A stretch of 64,000 nt of DNA, from positions 372,001-436,000 of the forward strand of contig CAJVGD010000001.1 of NCBI GenBank assembly GCA_910890315.1, in the 5' to 3' direction. Within the stretch, counting starts at the first letter, position 1, and each line of letters opens with the position of its first letter. Below, piece by piece: positions 48,654-59,211 of this stretch. A program made the translations under genes and the position numbers. Source of the stretch: Serendipita indica DSM 11827. Lineage: Eukaryota; Basidiomycota; Agaricomycetes; Sebacinales; Serendipitaceae. Below the pieces are notes generated by a model. It was not told the DNA's origin. It did not search any database and saw only the letters and a program-made list of their open reading frames with translations.

Positions 48654-50993
48654 CTACAAGGCGACTTTCTTCGATGTCGCTCCATGTGAGCCCTTTTGTT
48701 TTAGTCTCTTTCGCTTGGCTGCTTCAATGTACGCCTGATCAGCTTCGTCGTCAAACTTGATCTCGTCCTGCGCAGACCCCTTCTTTTTAGCACCCTTTTG
48801 TCCACCTTCATCGTCGATGATACCAGTCAACTCTGGCTCGTTTCTTTCCCCTTCTTTTGTCTTCACCCGCTTGCCCACATGCAATTTGGCAACGTAGAAA
48901 CCGTCCATGTTGTGCACGTGTGGATAGAACCGTCTGGTGAGTTTCAGACTCTCGCCAAATTGCTTGCCGCGGAAGTTGGTAAAGCCCTCTTTGCCAAACT
49001 CGAGTCCAGTGGGCACAAGCTTCACATGAGGTCGCTTGCGGAGAGCATATGCTACGACTGCCTCGTCTTCCTCTGGCATGATGGAGCATGTAGAGTAGAC
49101 GACAATGGCCGCGGTTTTCGGATCTACAGAGTCGATAGCGCAGAGGATGAGTTGCTTTTGGAGGTGCGAGAGAAGTACAAAGTCTCGCTCGGACTATCCG
49201 CTCGTAAGATGAGATGTCTCAATGCTGCAGTGGACGCACCTTGTTAATCTTTACACTCGGATCCTTGCTAATGACTCCCGTTCCACTGCATGGCGCATCC
49301 AGCAGGACGCGGTCAAAACCCCCAATGACTTTTGGGAATTCACGTCCATCATAGTTGCACACGATCACGTTTTTGCAGCCTAGACGGTGGACGTTGGCCG
49401 ATAGGCTCTTTGTTCTCGCCTTGGTGGCATCATTGGCGAAGACAAGGCCCGTATTTTGCATCAGCGCCGAGATGTACGTCGTCTTGCCACCCGGAGCAGA
49501 CGCCATATCGAGCACCCGCTCGTTTGGCTTGGGGTCGAGAGCGAGGACTGGGAGGAAGGATGAGGCGGATTGGAGCATGTAGTGTCCAGCGAGATACTCT
49601 GGTGTCGCACCGATAGGAACAGAACTCTCAAACACTTGAAGACCCTCTTTGGACCACTTTCCTATCGGCTCCAAGTTAACACCTCGATTAATAAGTGCCT
49701 GAGCAAGGTCTCGTCTTCTGCACCGCAGGGTGTTGGTCCGAATCGTAACTGGACGCGGGGTTTCATTGGCTTCAAAGAATTCAATAGCCTGGACTATGGT
49801 CAGTCGTCGAAGCCTGAATAAGAGTCGACACACCTCGTTAACGGTGAAGAGTTGGAACAGTCGCTCAGCCAAGAATTGATTGTATCCATAGTTGTACGCA
49901 ATGTCTGCAATCAGTTGTGCGACGTACTCCGATCTCGACCTATCCACTGTGAGCAACTCTGATTGCACTCGCGAAAAAGCAACCCACCTGCCAGGCTCTG
50001 CAAGTTTTGTGAATCGGTTCAAAATACGTGTGCAAGCTCGTATCCGCTTCTGTACCACGGCAAGGTCCACCCCACCGCTCTGAGCCTCTTGCTCTCGTTC
50101 CTCTGCAGACGGCAAAACAAACCCATCAATTTCCTCATCCAGTTCCATAGCATCTTCAGCCTCTTCGGCTTGCTTCTGTAGCATTTCTTGCTCGTCCACT
50201 TCCTCTTGTTCCTCTTGTCGCGCTCGCCTTTCCAATGCCTTTGACCGCTTCTCCATGTTTTTGGCAGTGACAGGAGCATCCGAGTCCTCATCTTCAGATT
50301 CTTCACTGCCTTCTTCGGAGCCTTCATCGTCCTGCTCCGAGTCGGAGAGATCCAAATCTTGAATCTTGTGGCCCTGTGTGCTGCATTAGGCAATTTCTTC
50401 CTCTAGCTCTACACGCATACTTGTATAAAGTCGTCTCCTCTGAAGAAAGGTCAAAGAGTTGTAAATCGGAGCATGCCCATACTTACAGCATTTCCTCATC
50501 TTCTTCAAGGGCACTGAGACCTTCTTCCTCCTCGGAGTCACTGCCTTGAAAGAGTGATCTGTACATATGAATATCACATAAGCAGATTGATACACGGCCG
50601 TGTCTGCACATACTTTTTCGAGGTTGCCAAATCTGCACCGTCTGCGACGCCTTCCCAACCATCACTATCTCCTTCGACGTCACTCTCATCTTCCGATTCG
50701 GAGCTCTCCAACTCGTCCTTGATTGGCTGACCCTTTTGTGCTTTTGCAGCTTTGCCGCTCGCCACTGGTGCTTTTACATCCTGTTTCGACTTTTTCATCG
50801 GTCGCTTCACATCAAAACTAGTCTCTTCCATCTCCATAGCCTTTCGTTTGGCAGCTGGCTTTGCGCTCGTCTGAGCATTGGCTGTCCTAGCTTTGCCTTG
50901 TGGGGCGGATTCGCTGGACGACTTTGATGGAGCATTTTTTACTGGTTTCAGAGGTTCTGGAGGCGGTTGTTTGTTTTTTGCGCGTCTGCCCAT
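48654..50993 (-). CDS. NOP2: 25S rRNA cytosine-C5 methyltransferase Nop2 (NSUN1)
   Basis: This nucleolar enzyme methylates a cytosine of large-subunit rRNA and is needed for 60S assembly. ATG at 50993 gives '[20 protein letters not shown]', then a Lys-rich and an acidic head ('[19 protein letters not shown]'). The catalytic core has '[20 protein letters not shown]', the SAM site '[20 protein letters not shown]' and '[19 protein letters not shown]' with a conserved cysteine. A second active-site cysteine lies just upstream of '[17 protein letters not shown]'. The end has '[18 protein letters not shown]' and a basic tail to 'SKKVAL' at 48654. The full architecture is present. It diverges from the FUN14 gene across only 54 bases. 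Confidence 0.95.
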
Positions 50994-51047
50994 CGTATCT
51001 GTCGAAAGGCAGAGTTCAAAAGGTGGCACAACGCTTGGAACTCGACC
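50994..51047. promoter_or_regulatory. Divergent promoter NOP2 / FUN14
   Basis: The two start codons are separated by 54 bases, one of the tightest divergent pairs in the window. Transcription start sites probably overlap the coding regions or their 5' leaders. Nothing like a TATA box fits. Confidence 0.45.
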
Positions 51048-51864
51048 ATGAACTTACTCCCACTCGCCCGCCACGCTTGTACTCGCCAGATAGCGAGAAA
51101 TACACGGCTAAACTACTGTAAATGTAATTCAGGTGCCCTACGACGGGTCCAGCCTGCGCAACGGTCCCGACATCTCCACACTGTAGTCCACCCTCCTCGA
51201 ACGGCGGTGGATGAAGCCGTTGTGGTACCAAATATCAGCCTTCGCTTCTCCCATGCACCCCGTCGCGGTGCTGGAGTCGCCGCTGCAGTGGGGTTGGGCC
51301 TCGGTGCAGGTATGACGATGTTCATGGCGCGGACAGCACTGCTAGAACGTACGTGAATATATCCAGAGAGGAATTATAGGCTAAAACTTTCTCACTATAT
51401 AAGCTTCTCCACCTGGTACATCGACTCCGACCAATGCTTCGACCAACGTACCGGCAAACGCCTACGATCCTAATACACCCCTACCGGAGCCGAAAGGCAT
51501 AGCGAATCCATATGAACTATCATTTGGCGCGATATGCGGAATTTGCGCGGGGGTATTCGTCAAAAAGGGTCTCAAGGCAGCCGCTTTTCTACTCGGGGGA
51601 GTATTCGTCTTACTACAGGTAACGAAGCGTCCTAGTTGCCACCAGGGCCTAACACTGCCAATAGTACTTTAACCGACTTTCCTGGATCAAGGTGGACTGG
51701 AACAGTGCAGGTAATCGCTTCCAGCAAACGCTTTACGGTTCAGACGGGCGTGCACCGACGATTCAGACCGCTTTCCAGTGGCTGCTAAACTTTGTGATGG
51801 CAGACTTTCAGCCCAGAGCGTCGTTCATCGCGGGCTTTGTGTTGGGCTTGCGGGTTGGGTGAAT
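51048..51864 (+). CDS. FUN14-family mitochondrial outer membrane protein
   Basis: ATG at 51048 gives 'MNLLPLARHACTRQIARNTR', an Arg-rich leader that suits mitochondrial targeting. A first hydrophobic segment, 'GVAAAVGLGLGAGMTMFMA', leads to a linker with 'NPYELSFGAICGICAGVFVK'. The FUN14 core is 'GLKAAAFLLGGVFVLLQYF' and 'NRLSWIKVDWNSAGN', and the end 'ASFIAGFVLGLRVG' is the family's closing helix (51862-51864 stop). Animal FUNDC1 acts as a mitophagy receptor and ER contact protein. I see no clear LIR motif (YxxL type) near the N terminus, so I do not claim a mitophagy role. Three introns, each about 45-50 bases. Confidence 0.88.
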
Positions 51865-51996
51865 TTGTGTATTGGGTATTATGCTACAGTGTCCAAGGAT
51901 CTTTGATTCGGGTTATCATGAAATGTCCGTTTAATAAGTTTCCTTGCGCCTAGAAACATGGGGTGAATAGAGGCATTTCACGAGATGGCGGCGCTC

Positions 51997-52805
51997 TTAC
52001 CTTGTGCGTCGAGCACGGAAGCCAACGATACAGAAGAGGACCAACCCAATCCAAAGCAATATCATGGCGGCAAGGGTCATCCAGGTCGTTTGACCATAAC
52101 TGAGGTGCAGGCTGTCGTTGAATTTTTTCTACATTTTTCTTGGTGACACTCATGATCACATAGTTGACGACAAAGGCGATAGTTGCCAGAATGGCTGCGA
52201 TGAGTCCGGAAATGGCTCCGAGAATAAGCGGTGCGAGTCCGTGCTTGTGTCGGAACGCAAACCAGATGGCGAAGATCAAGGTGAGAAAGGTAAAACCGCA
52301 AGCAATAGGGTTAACGACCAGCGCAAATGTGAGGCCACCGTTGATCGCATCCTGCAAGTCTTGCAGACGGCTGACAGTGTTGTTAGTTTTAGCGTGGCGA
52401 TTGGATAGGCCACTTACAGCAAGTCTACGAGACGTTGATCAAACTTGAATCCCAGTTTGACCTTGGAGCATTCGCCTGGTACTGTGTTGGTGATGCCGAC
52501 GACTCTGAACAGGAGTTCAATATCGAACTATGGTACCAAGACCTCTACGTACTTTACGATGATATCTGAATAACAATAGCCATAATTTCCAAAGCTCACA
52601 GACCCCTGAGGATAGAATGAGACGAGCTTTTGGTGCAGCAGCTTGGATGAAGTCACACCTTGACGCCCGTCGCAAAGGTTCCAGAGGTCATGTCGAGGGA
52701 GAGTGTAAAGTACTTTATTGTTTTTGTGACGGGGAGCGAGACTGAGACGAGAAGCAAGAGGAGAAAGGCGACAAAGAACATTCCAATGGGGGCATAGTGG
52801 ATCAT
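51997..52805 (-). CDS. SUR7/PalI-family four-helix membrane protein
   Basis: ATG at 52805 gives 'MIHYAPIGMFFVAFLLLLLV', the first membrane helix. The outer loop includes 'TLSLDMTSGTFATGV' and 'GNYGYCYSDIIV', then 'VPGECSKVKLGFKFDQRLVD'. Three helices follow: 'GFTFLTLIFAIWFAF', 'APLILGAISGLIAAILAT' and the last, 'AMILLWIGLVLFCIVGF', ending 'RARRTR' at 51997. Sur7 proteins sit in eisosomes of the plasma membrane; PalI/Rim9 proteins support the ambient-pH signalling pathway. The sequence fits the superfamily, but I cannot choose between the branches. Confidence 0.8.
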
Positions 52806-53599
52806 GATGGCTCGTGTATCGTCTCTACGGTCTTGAAGAGGTCTTGAAAGTCTTGCAGCGAGCGTGGTTGGGGTCCAAGAGGTAAACGGAAACGACGGCT
52901 CCTTTTGGGAGCCTATGACGCGACTGGATCCCGTTTGTTTACTTTGCGCGCCGCTAGAGACGAAAATATGGTGGAAAAAATTGTGGGAATTTCAAGAAAA
53001 AGGAGGATTTGACATTGGACATGTCTGATAGCCGTGGCGAGCGTGTGTCCCTGACCTCTAGGCTGAAACGAGTGGTGCGATGTCGAGATTGATAAAACGA
53101 GTGGAACGAGCAACCAAAATGCAACACTAAGAATATTTGTGAATATTTGAAGATAGCGCAAGATTAGCTAATAGTTGGCTTGCAAGGGTCGCGTGGTCGG
53201 CGGAAGCCGCTGGGTCACGGCGTCTTGCGATAACAAGCAGCACTTGCGTTGGGAATATTCTCAACAATTTTATCAACGACGGAGACACGGATTCAGAAGC
53301 TCAGAAGCTTCGGCAACGCAACCCAGACACCGAAGCCAGAGCGGACCCAGGCATCCAGGTTTGTTTGGCTTTTCATCTTGGACCCCTCCATCTCGTTCAC
53401 AGTCTCTCCCCTCTGTTTAATCCCCTCTTGATCGTACGTCTACTTCTCATTCTCTCCTCCCCGACACGCCAAGGACCCCCTCGCGCTTTTCCCAGAATTT
53501 TCTGGCGTCGCGCGAGCGTCTTGGGATCCGTGCGCTGTTGAGCTTCCCCCCGCTGACCCTCTGGCGACGCGCCGTTCTCTAGCATTCACACACTTCATA
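52806..53599. other. Long promoter/leader region
   Basis: This stretch of 794 bases lies between two divergent start codons, the longest such gap in the window. Near 53130-53150 is a short tandem repeat of the type gaatatttgt, and near 53300 the 8-base word cagaagct is repeated. The 150 bases before the start at 53600 are pyrimidine-rich, a common feature of strongly expressed fungal genes. No open frame convinces me. A long 5' leader with an intron is possible. Confidence 0.45.
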
Positions 53600-54794
53600 A
53601 TGTCTGAAGCCGTTGAGAACAAGCCCGTCGAGACCGTCGCTCCCGTCGCCGAGGAGCCAAAGGTAGAGGCCGCTGCCCCCGTCGCAGAAGAGCCCAAAGT
53701 TGTACGTCGCGCCCTCCAAGTTGTTCTTCATCTGACCGACATTCTAACAGGAGGAAACCGCAAAGGTCGCTGTAAGTCGCCTCGCGTCCCAAATCAGGAC
53801 GTCCGCTTTGTTTGCCCTGAACCTGCCCTGCTCACACCGCGTCGCGTTTCTAGGACCCAGCTCCTGCTGCCCCAGTCACTGAGGAGACGACGGCCCCCGC
53901 TGCTGCAGAGGCTGAGAAGACCGACAAGGTAATGCCCTCTTTGATTGCTCGTGACCCGGTCGTACGATCTTCGAGTTCTCACCTCACTTTGTCCTCTCTG
54001 CCAGCCCGCTGAGGAACCCGCCGCAAAGGAGGCTAAGCCAAAGACTGGTCTCTTTGCAAAGATCTTTGGCGGCTCTCCAAAGCAAAAGGTAGAAAAGGCC
54101 GAGAAGAAGGTCAAGACGCCAAAGTCTCCAAAGTCGCCAAAGAAGACCAAGGAGAACAAGGAAAAGGAGGCAAAGACCGAGGAGGTTTGTCATTCTCTTA
54201 TCGTTGCCTCGATCGCCGTTAAACGGGTTGCGCAGGCGCCAAAGGAGGCCACCACTGAGGAGGCGCCCAAGGAGGTCACTGAGGCTCCCTCCGCCGCTCC
54301 GGCAGCAGTTGAAGAGGTTTGTCATCCATTTCCGATCGACGGTCATCTGGATTCTGATCTCGATCTCTAGACTCCCGCTCCCGCTGCCACTGAAGCCGCA
54401 AAGGAGACTGAGGCCCCTAGCGCAGCTCCTGCCGCCGCAGAGGCTTCTACATCCGAGACCCCTGCTACGACCGAAGACTCAAAGAAGAAGGCATCTGAAA
54501 AGGTTGGCCGCCGTCTGTCGACCAGGATCACTGGTCTCTTTGGCGGCAAGAAGGACGTCAAGTGCGTGTCCATTCCTTTTTTCGTATTTACGTTTCTCAC
54601 GACTCTATTATGTTATTAGGAAGACCGATGCCCCCCCTGTTGCCGAGGAGGCCCCAAAGCTTGATTCGCACACCCCTGTTGCTCCTCTCGCCGTTGAGTC
54701 TACTGCCGAGGAGGTTTGTTTGCGATTCCCCTAGCCGTTAAAAATACTGACGAGCTGCTAGACCAAGCCAAACGCGATCCCTGCGACCGCATAA
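53600..54794 (+). CDS. Disordered Ala/Glu/Pro/Lys-rich protein built of short modules
   Basis: I do not recognise a family. ATG at 53600 gives 'MSEAVENKPVETVAPVAEEP'. Eight exons join in one frame. Six of the seven introns lie between codons (phase 0), and three of them share the boundary GAG|gtttgt. The protein is made almost wholly of A, E, P, K, T and V, with two short hydrophobic motifs: 'KTGLFAKIFGG' (before a run of 'KSPKSPKKTKENKEKEAK') and 'STRITGLFGGKKDVK'. These GLF(x)GG motifs look like amphipathic, membrane- or partner-binding spots in a disordered chain. The end is 'TKPNAIPATA'. The codon choice (GCC, GAG, AAG) and the C/T-rich leader suggest high expression. Confidence 0.75.
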
Positions 54795-55230
54795 TTGAGC
54801 TTCTTTCGGTGAAGACTGTCATGCCCCAACAACGAGCCCTCTAATCCGTCCTCTGATCACAGTAACTCGCGTGGTTTACGACCTGTCTCATTTCTTTTCC
54901 GTCCCCCCCTCCCCTCTACGTCGCCCCGCTAATAGTCGCTCGCCTCGTTTCGACAGCGGTCGGTCGCAGCGTGCGATGGCTCCATCTTCCCTTTTCCATG
55001 TTTCTAGGATTCATCCATGCATGTAGTGTCTGTTCTTAGCACTCTATGCCGTTTGCTTTCGTTATGTTCTTACGTAGGGCATAATAGATTGCATTCCTTT
55101 GAAATGTTTTTTGATTGCCGGTTAATCTTTTGCACGTGTCATATCATTTGATTAGGATCAACCTCTGGAAAGGGGCCACTTTGAAACTCCCTTTCTGACT
55201 CGACTTTTCGTTTCATCAAGCCGAGACCAG
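54795..55230. other. Intergenic gap, no gene seen
   Basis: This stretch of 436 bases lies between two plus-strand genes. The left part is pyrimidine-rich 3' untranslated sequence and the right part is the eIF2B-epsilon promoter and leader. I see no further feature. Confidence 0.5.
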
Positions 55231-57941
55231 ATGGCTCCCAAATCGAGTGGAAAGGAAAAAGGAGTGGATTCCGATGATGTTCTTCAGGCAGTTGTCATTG
55301 CAGAATCCTTTAATCGACGGTTCACGCCGCTCACGTTGAATAAACCTCGAGTACGCGCCAATTTATGATGAATAAAGAGTTTTCTAACAATGACCCTAAT
55401 CGAATGACCATGATTTGGATGCCTGTTTGCCGCCGTCCAACGCTTGCCACTCAATCCAATCGATATCAACTCTCAGTGTCTATTGCCCATGTGCAATGCG
55501 CCCCTTCTCGATTGGACATTCGAGAGTTTGGCTGTAGCAGGTGTTCAAGAAGTGTTTGTCATGTGTCAATCTCATTTCGAGTCAATTGAAGAGGCCATTC
55601 GGTATGTCTCCCTTGATTCTCCCAATCCAGTTCCCATCCACTCGTAACTGATCTATGTTAGCAACTCGAAATGGTCACAAACGGTTTCACCACTCAAGGT
55701 TCACGCCATGAAATTACCACCGACGACGCGCTCGTTTGGCGACGCGATCCGGTTTGTCGATAGCCAGTCGATCATCACAAACGACTTTGTGCTTGTTTCC
55801 GGGGACATGGTGTGCAATGTCAAAATCGACGAAGTCGTCAAGGCGCACAAGGCACGTAGAAAGGCCGACCACGAAGTCATCATGACTATTCTCGTCAAAG
55901 AGGCTGCCGTAGGCCACAGAACGAGGTACCTACCTTCTTCAATTGTGACGATGTCCGAGGACTGATGGAGCGTTCAGACCAAAAGGAGAAACTGCTGTAT
56001 TCACTATGGACGCAGCGAACAATCAGTTGTTACATTATGAGGGAGTACCTGCGGTCCCAAAGGTCAACAAAACGGCGTTTCCAAAAGCCCTCCTCAAAGG
56101 CACCGAACTGGACGTTCGATATGACCTTATCGACTGCGGCATCGACATATGCTCCGTTGATGTGAGTGTACTTGCGCGTGCGCCAAGTCATTTGTTAACC
56201 ACGTACGGTGGATTAGGTCCCCATCATCTTTAGCGACAACTTTCACGAAAATGATCTCCGACGAGACTTTGTGACCGAAGTCCTGACGTCGGAGATTCTA
56301 GGCAAGAAAATATTCTGCCACTACGCGGAAGACGGATACGCAGCCCGAGTTCGCGACCCACGAACCTATGCTGCTGTAAGGTCGGTTTCAAATAGAGAGG
56401 TCTCGTATCGTGTGCTGAGCCAGTATAGTCGTGATATCATTGGACGATGGTGCTTCCCCTTGGTTCCAGACGATAATCATCCAGGAGGTCACCAGTACGA
56501 ACACCTACCAGGGAACCGCTATCTCGCCAAAGACAAGGTCACGCTATCGCGGTAATGCCGATGCATTCAAGGTGTCCTACTTTACTAACCTACATAACAG
56601 AAATTGCAAGATTGGCAACAACACTTTGATAGGACCCGGTTCCCGACTCAACGACACGGCTCGAGTCGAAGGCTCTGTCTTGGGAGAGAATTGTACCATC
56701 AATGGCGGCGCCATGATCCGAAATAGCTATCTCTGGAATGGCGTATCGATAGGAGCGGGATGCATCATCAAGGAGAGCATTCTCGGTGCCAATGTGGTCG
56801 TCGAAACTGGAGCAGTGATTGAGAGGGGCTGTTTGATTGGCGAAGATGTTGTCATTCGCACACATTCGAGGATCCCCGAGTTTAGTCGTATCGCGAAGAA
56901 AAAGGATGCAGCTCCAGGTTTGATCTTACTTCTCCAATGACCTTTTGCTTATGTATTGGCCACAGATGAAGAGGCTTCGTACTATGTCGAGGACGCTGCG
57001 CCAGCCGATTCCGATTCCGATTCTGATGAGGATCAGGATCCACTCGAAAGCGCCGCCAATCTTCGTTACTTGAGACTAGGTACGAGTCTCACCCTCTTAT
57101 CCCAAATCAGACCTGACTGCTAGCAGGAGGAACAGGAAAAGATTCCTCTGAATCCGAGACAGAGTACAATGACTCTGGAAGTGAGGGGAGGCGGATGTCC
57201 ACGACGTGTACGATCCGGCAGAACTCGAGCGCGATCCTTGGTCGTCACTAAGACGGCAGGACGAGTTTGGTCGAGAAGCGTATCAAACGCTGAAGCGCGG
57301 TGTTGACGAGCATCTCAATGTCTCTGACGTTGCGCTCGAGCTGTCGACATTGCGCATGGCGAGCAACGCAGACCCAGAGAGAATCAAAGTAATGGCGCTG
57401 GCGTTTCTACTTGAACAGATGCGGCTAGTTGAAGGCAACCAAGTCGAGCAGAAGCGTGCAGCTACAGAGGTGGTTACCCGATGGGGTGGACTGGTCGCAG
57501 CCTTGTGTCGCGGGGAGATGGAGGTGGCGCTCTCTCGACTCCAGGTGAGTTAATCACGACCGTCCATTGGTAGTTATTGACCGGCCATAGAAACTATGTG
57601 CGACATCGAATTACTCCTCGGCCTTTGGTGCCTTATTATCGGCACTATTCCTCGCAGAAATCATCGATGAGGACGTGATAGAGGCATGGCATCTACGACC
57701 AGATTCCAGAGGCGAAGAAGGGTCCAATTTGAACAAACTCTGGCGCGTTGGACAAGCAATGTTGGCGGCCTTGGCCCCGGATAGTGACGAGGAGTCGTCT
57801 GAAGAAGAGAGCGAGGAAGAGGAGAGTGATGATGAAGACCCGGCTCCAGCAAAGCCCAATGCGGCTTCAAAGAAAGAGGCTGAGGAATCTGACGACGAAG
57901 ACGAAGACGAAGAAGAGGATGAAGAAAGCGAAGAAGAGTGA
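55231..57941 (+). CDS. GCD6: Translation initiation factor eIF2B epsilon (Gcd6)
   Basis: This is the catalytic subunit of the guanine-nucleotide exchange factor for eIF2. ATG at 55231 gives 'MAPKSSGKEKGVDSDDVLQA'. The nucleotidyltransferase-like part reads 'PMCNAPLLDWTFESLAVAG' and 'FVLVSGDMVCNVKIDEVV'. The left-handed beta-helix follows ('NCKIGNNTLIGPGSRL', 'SVLGENCTINGGAMIRNSYL'). The W2/HEAT domain includes 'ALELSTLRMASNAD', 'LFLAEIIDEDVIEAWH' and the acidic aromatic end. A 41-base intron at 57181-57221 is needed to keep the frame. The tail is a long Glu/Asp/Ser run to 57941. All domains are present. It converges with the DMAC1-like gene, 22 bases between stops. Confidence 0.95.
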
Positions 57942-57963
57942 TAATTCCATCATTTCATGTGTT

Positions 57964-58247
57964 TTATTGCGATTCTACAGAAGCCTTTCGAGATCCAAAT
58001 TTTGCTTCGAGGTATCGCTCCATTGGCAAGAGTCGTAGAATCCCGATAGCGACAAAACCTGAGCAAATTTAGATAGACGTATTTGATGAAATGTCATCAT
58101 ACCCGCTCCCATCATCCCAATCAGCCGCTTGCCCATTGGATTTCCTGGAACATGCGAGCGAGTATTCCAAAGTGCATAAAGTCCAGTACCAGTGAGAGTT
58201 ACTCCTCCAACGACTCTACACGTGACGCAATCCTCTTGCAAAGGCAT
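57964..58247 (-). CDS. DMAC1-like (DUF4536) mitochondrial membrane protein
   Basis: This is a small two-exon gene. ATG at 58247 gives 'MPLQEDCVTCRVVGGVTLTG', where 'DCxxCRVxGG' is the DUF4536/TMEM261 motif. A first hydrophobic segment runs to 'GLYALWNTRS'; the second is 'RLIGMMGAGMVFVAIGILRL'. The end is 'SRKASVESQ' at 57964. The human member DMAC1 helps assemble the distal membrane arm of complex I, and a related role in the inner membrane is inferred. The two cysteines of the motif are conserved. It diverges from kynurenine formamidase across 67 bases. Confidence 0.83.
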
Positions 58248-58314
58248 TGCTGACTGTCGTGGTCAGCTCCGGCTTGGATTTTTGCTCTCACCACTGGGGC
58301 TCGTCGCTTGATAA
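58248..58314. promoter_or_regulatory. Divergent promoter DMAC1-like / kynurenine formamidase
   Basis: A 67-base segment separates the two start codons. The mitochondrial protein and the first kynurenine gene must share this control region. No motif is clear. Confidence 0.4.
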
Positions 58315-59209
58315 ATGACAGAACTACAAGTCTTGCGAGATCTACGCTATGGAGAGCATCCTTTACACACGTGGGACCTCTACATACCTTCAGGTATCTC
58401 TGAATCTCCAGATTCCAAAGCGAAAGGAGTGATTGTGTTTGTACACGGCGGTGCTTGGAGAAGGTTTGTGGCTTCTAGTTTATCATTCTTGTCTCACAGA
58501 TTGTCTCAAGTGGAGATAAGTCTGAACATGAGACACTCGCTCGGAACCTCTTGTCAGCATCAAAACTCCCGATTGCAGTCCCAAACTATCGTCTATCCCC
58601 GAGAACCCCACCTCCAGATTCAGAAGCATCGATCAAGCATCCTGTTCACGTTCAAGACACGTCCTTGGCGCTAGATGCGATCATCAGTTCTCAGAACTTG
58701 CGTCAGATCTCGGATACGAGCAGAGTATTCCTCATTGGTCACTCTTGTGGAGCTCATATGCTGGCATCCCTTCTCCTTGATCCACCAGCAGGAGAAGGAG
58801 CTCCATCTGATTTACGACCCAGCGTAGCAGTGAACGACGCGATAAAGGGCGTAGTATTGGCGGAGGGGATCCATGATCTCGACCTACTACTCGAGACATT
58901 TCCCTCGTACCAAGATTTTGTCCAAGGAGCTTTCCCAGGCTCCAACTTTTCTCCATTCTCCGTGACACGATATAGTGTGAGAGAAGGAGCACCACTTAGA
59001 TGGCTCGTCGCGCAATCACAGGCGACACCCTCATCGACGAGGCACAGGCAGCCAGCATGTATGCGCACCTGCAGTCCGAGTACGGGCGGATGGGCTGGGA
59101 CACTGCACTTGTACAAAAGGATTTTGATAGCACAACCGAGGATCACGACAAGGTGCTTCTTACAACACGCTTTGCAGAGGTGGCCTGTAGGATCTTGGAG
59201 GAAAATTGA
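58315..59209 (+). CDS. BNA7: Kynurenine formamidase (arylformamidase)
   Basis: It converts N-formylkynurenine to kynurenine, the second step of tryptophan breakdown to NAD. ATG at 58315 gives 'MTELQVLRDLRYGEHPLHTW'. The oxyanion motif 'VIVFVHGGAWR' (HGGxW) is followed, after a 47-base intron, by 'SGDKSEHETLARNLL' and 'VPNYRLSPRTPP'. The nucleophile elbow is 'FLIGHSCGAHM' (GxSxG). The last part holds 'REGAPLRWLVAQS', then 'GDTLIDEAQAASMYAHL' with the acid residue, and 'DHDKVLLTTRFAE' with the active His. The frame shifts by one base near 59015-59020 between these two blocks. Either one base is missing there or an unlikely 47-base intron (58975-59021) removes 'REGAPLRWLVAQS'. The stop is 2 bases from the kynureninase stop. 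Confidence 0.85.
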
Positions 59210-59211
59210 CT

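Noticed and set aside
53120-53155. Short tandem word gaatatttgt in the promoter before 53600
   Set aside because: Only two imperfect copies are present. That is too few to claim a heat-shock or other operator site.
54204-54734. Plus-strand open frame of 176 residues rich in Pro, Arg and Leu
   Set aside because: It is an alternative frame of the Ala/Glu/Lys-rich gene, reading through its introns.
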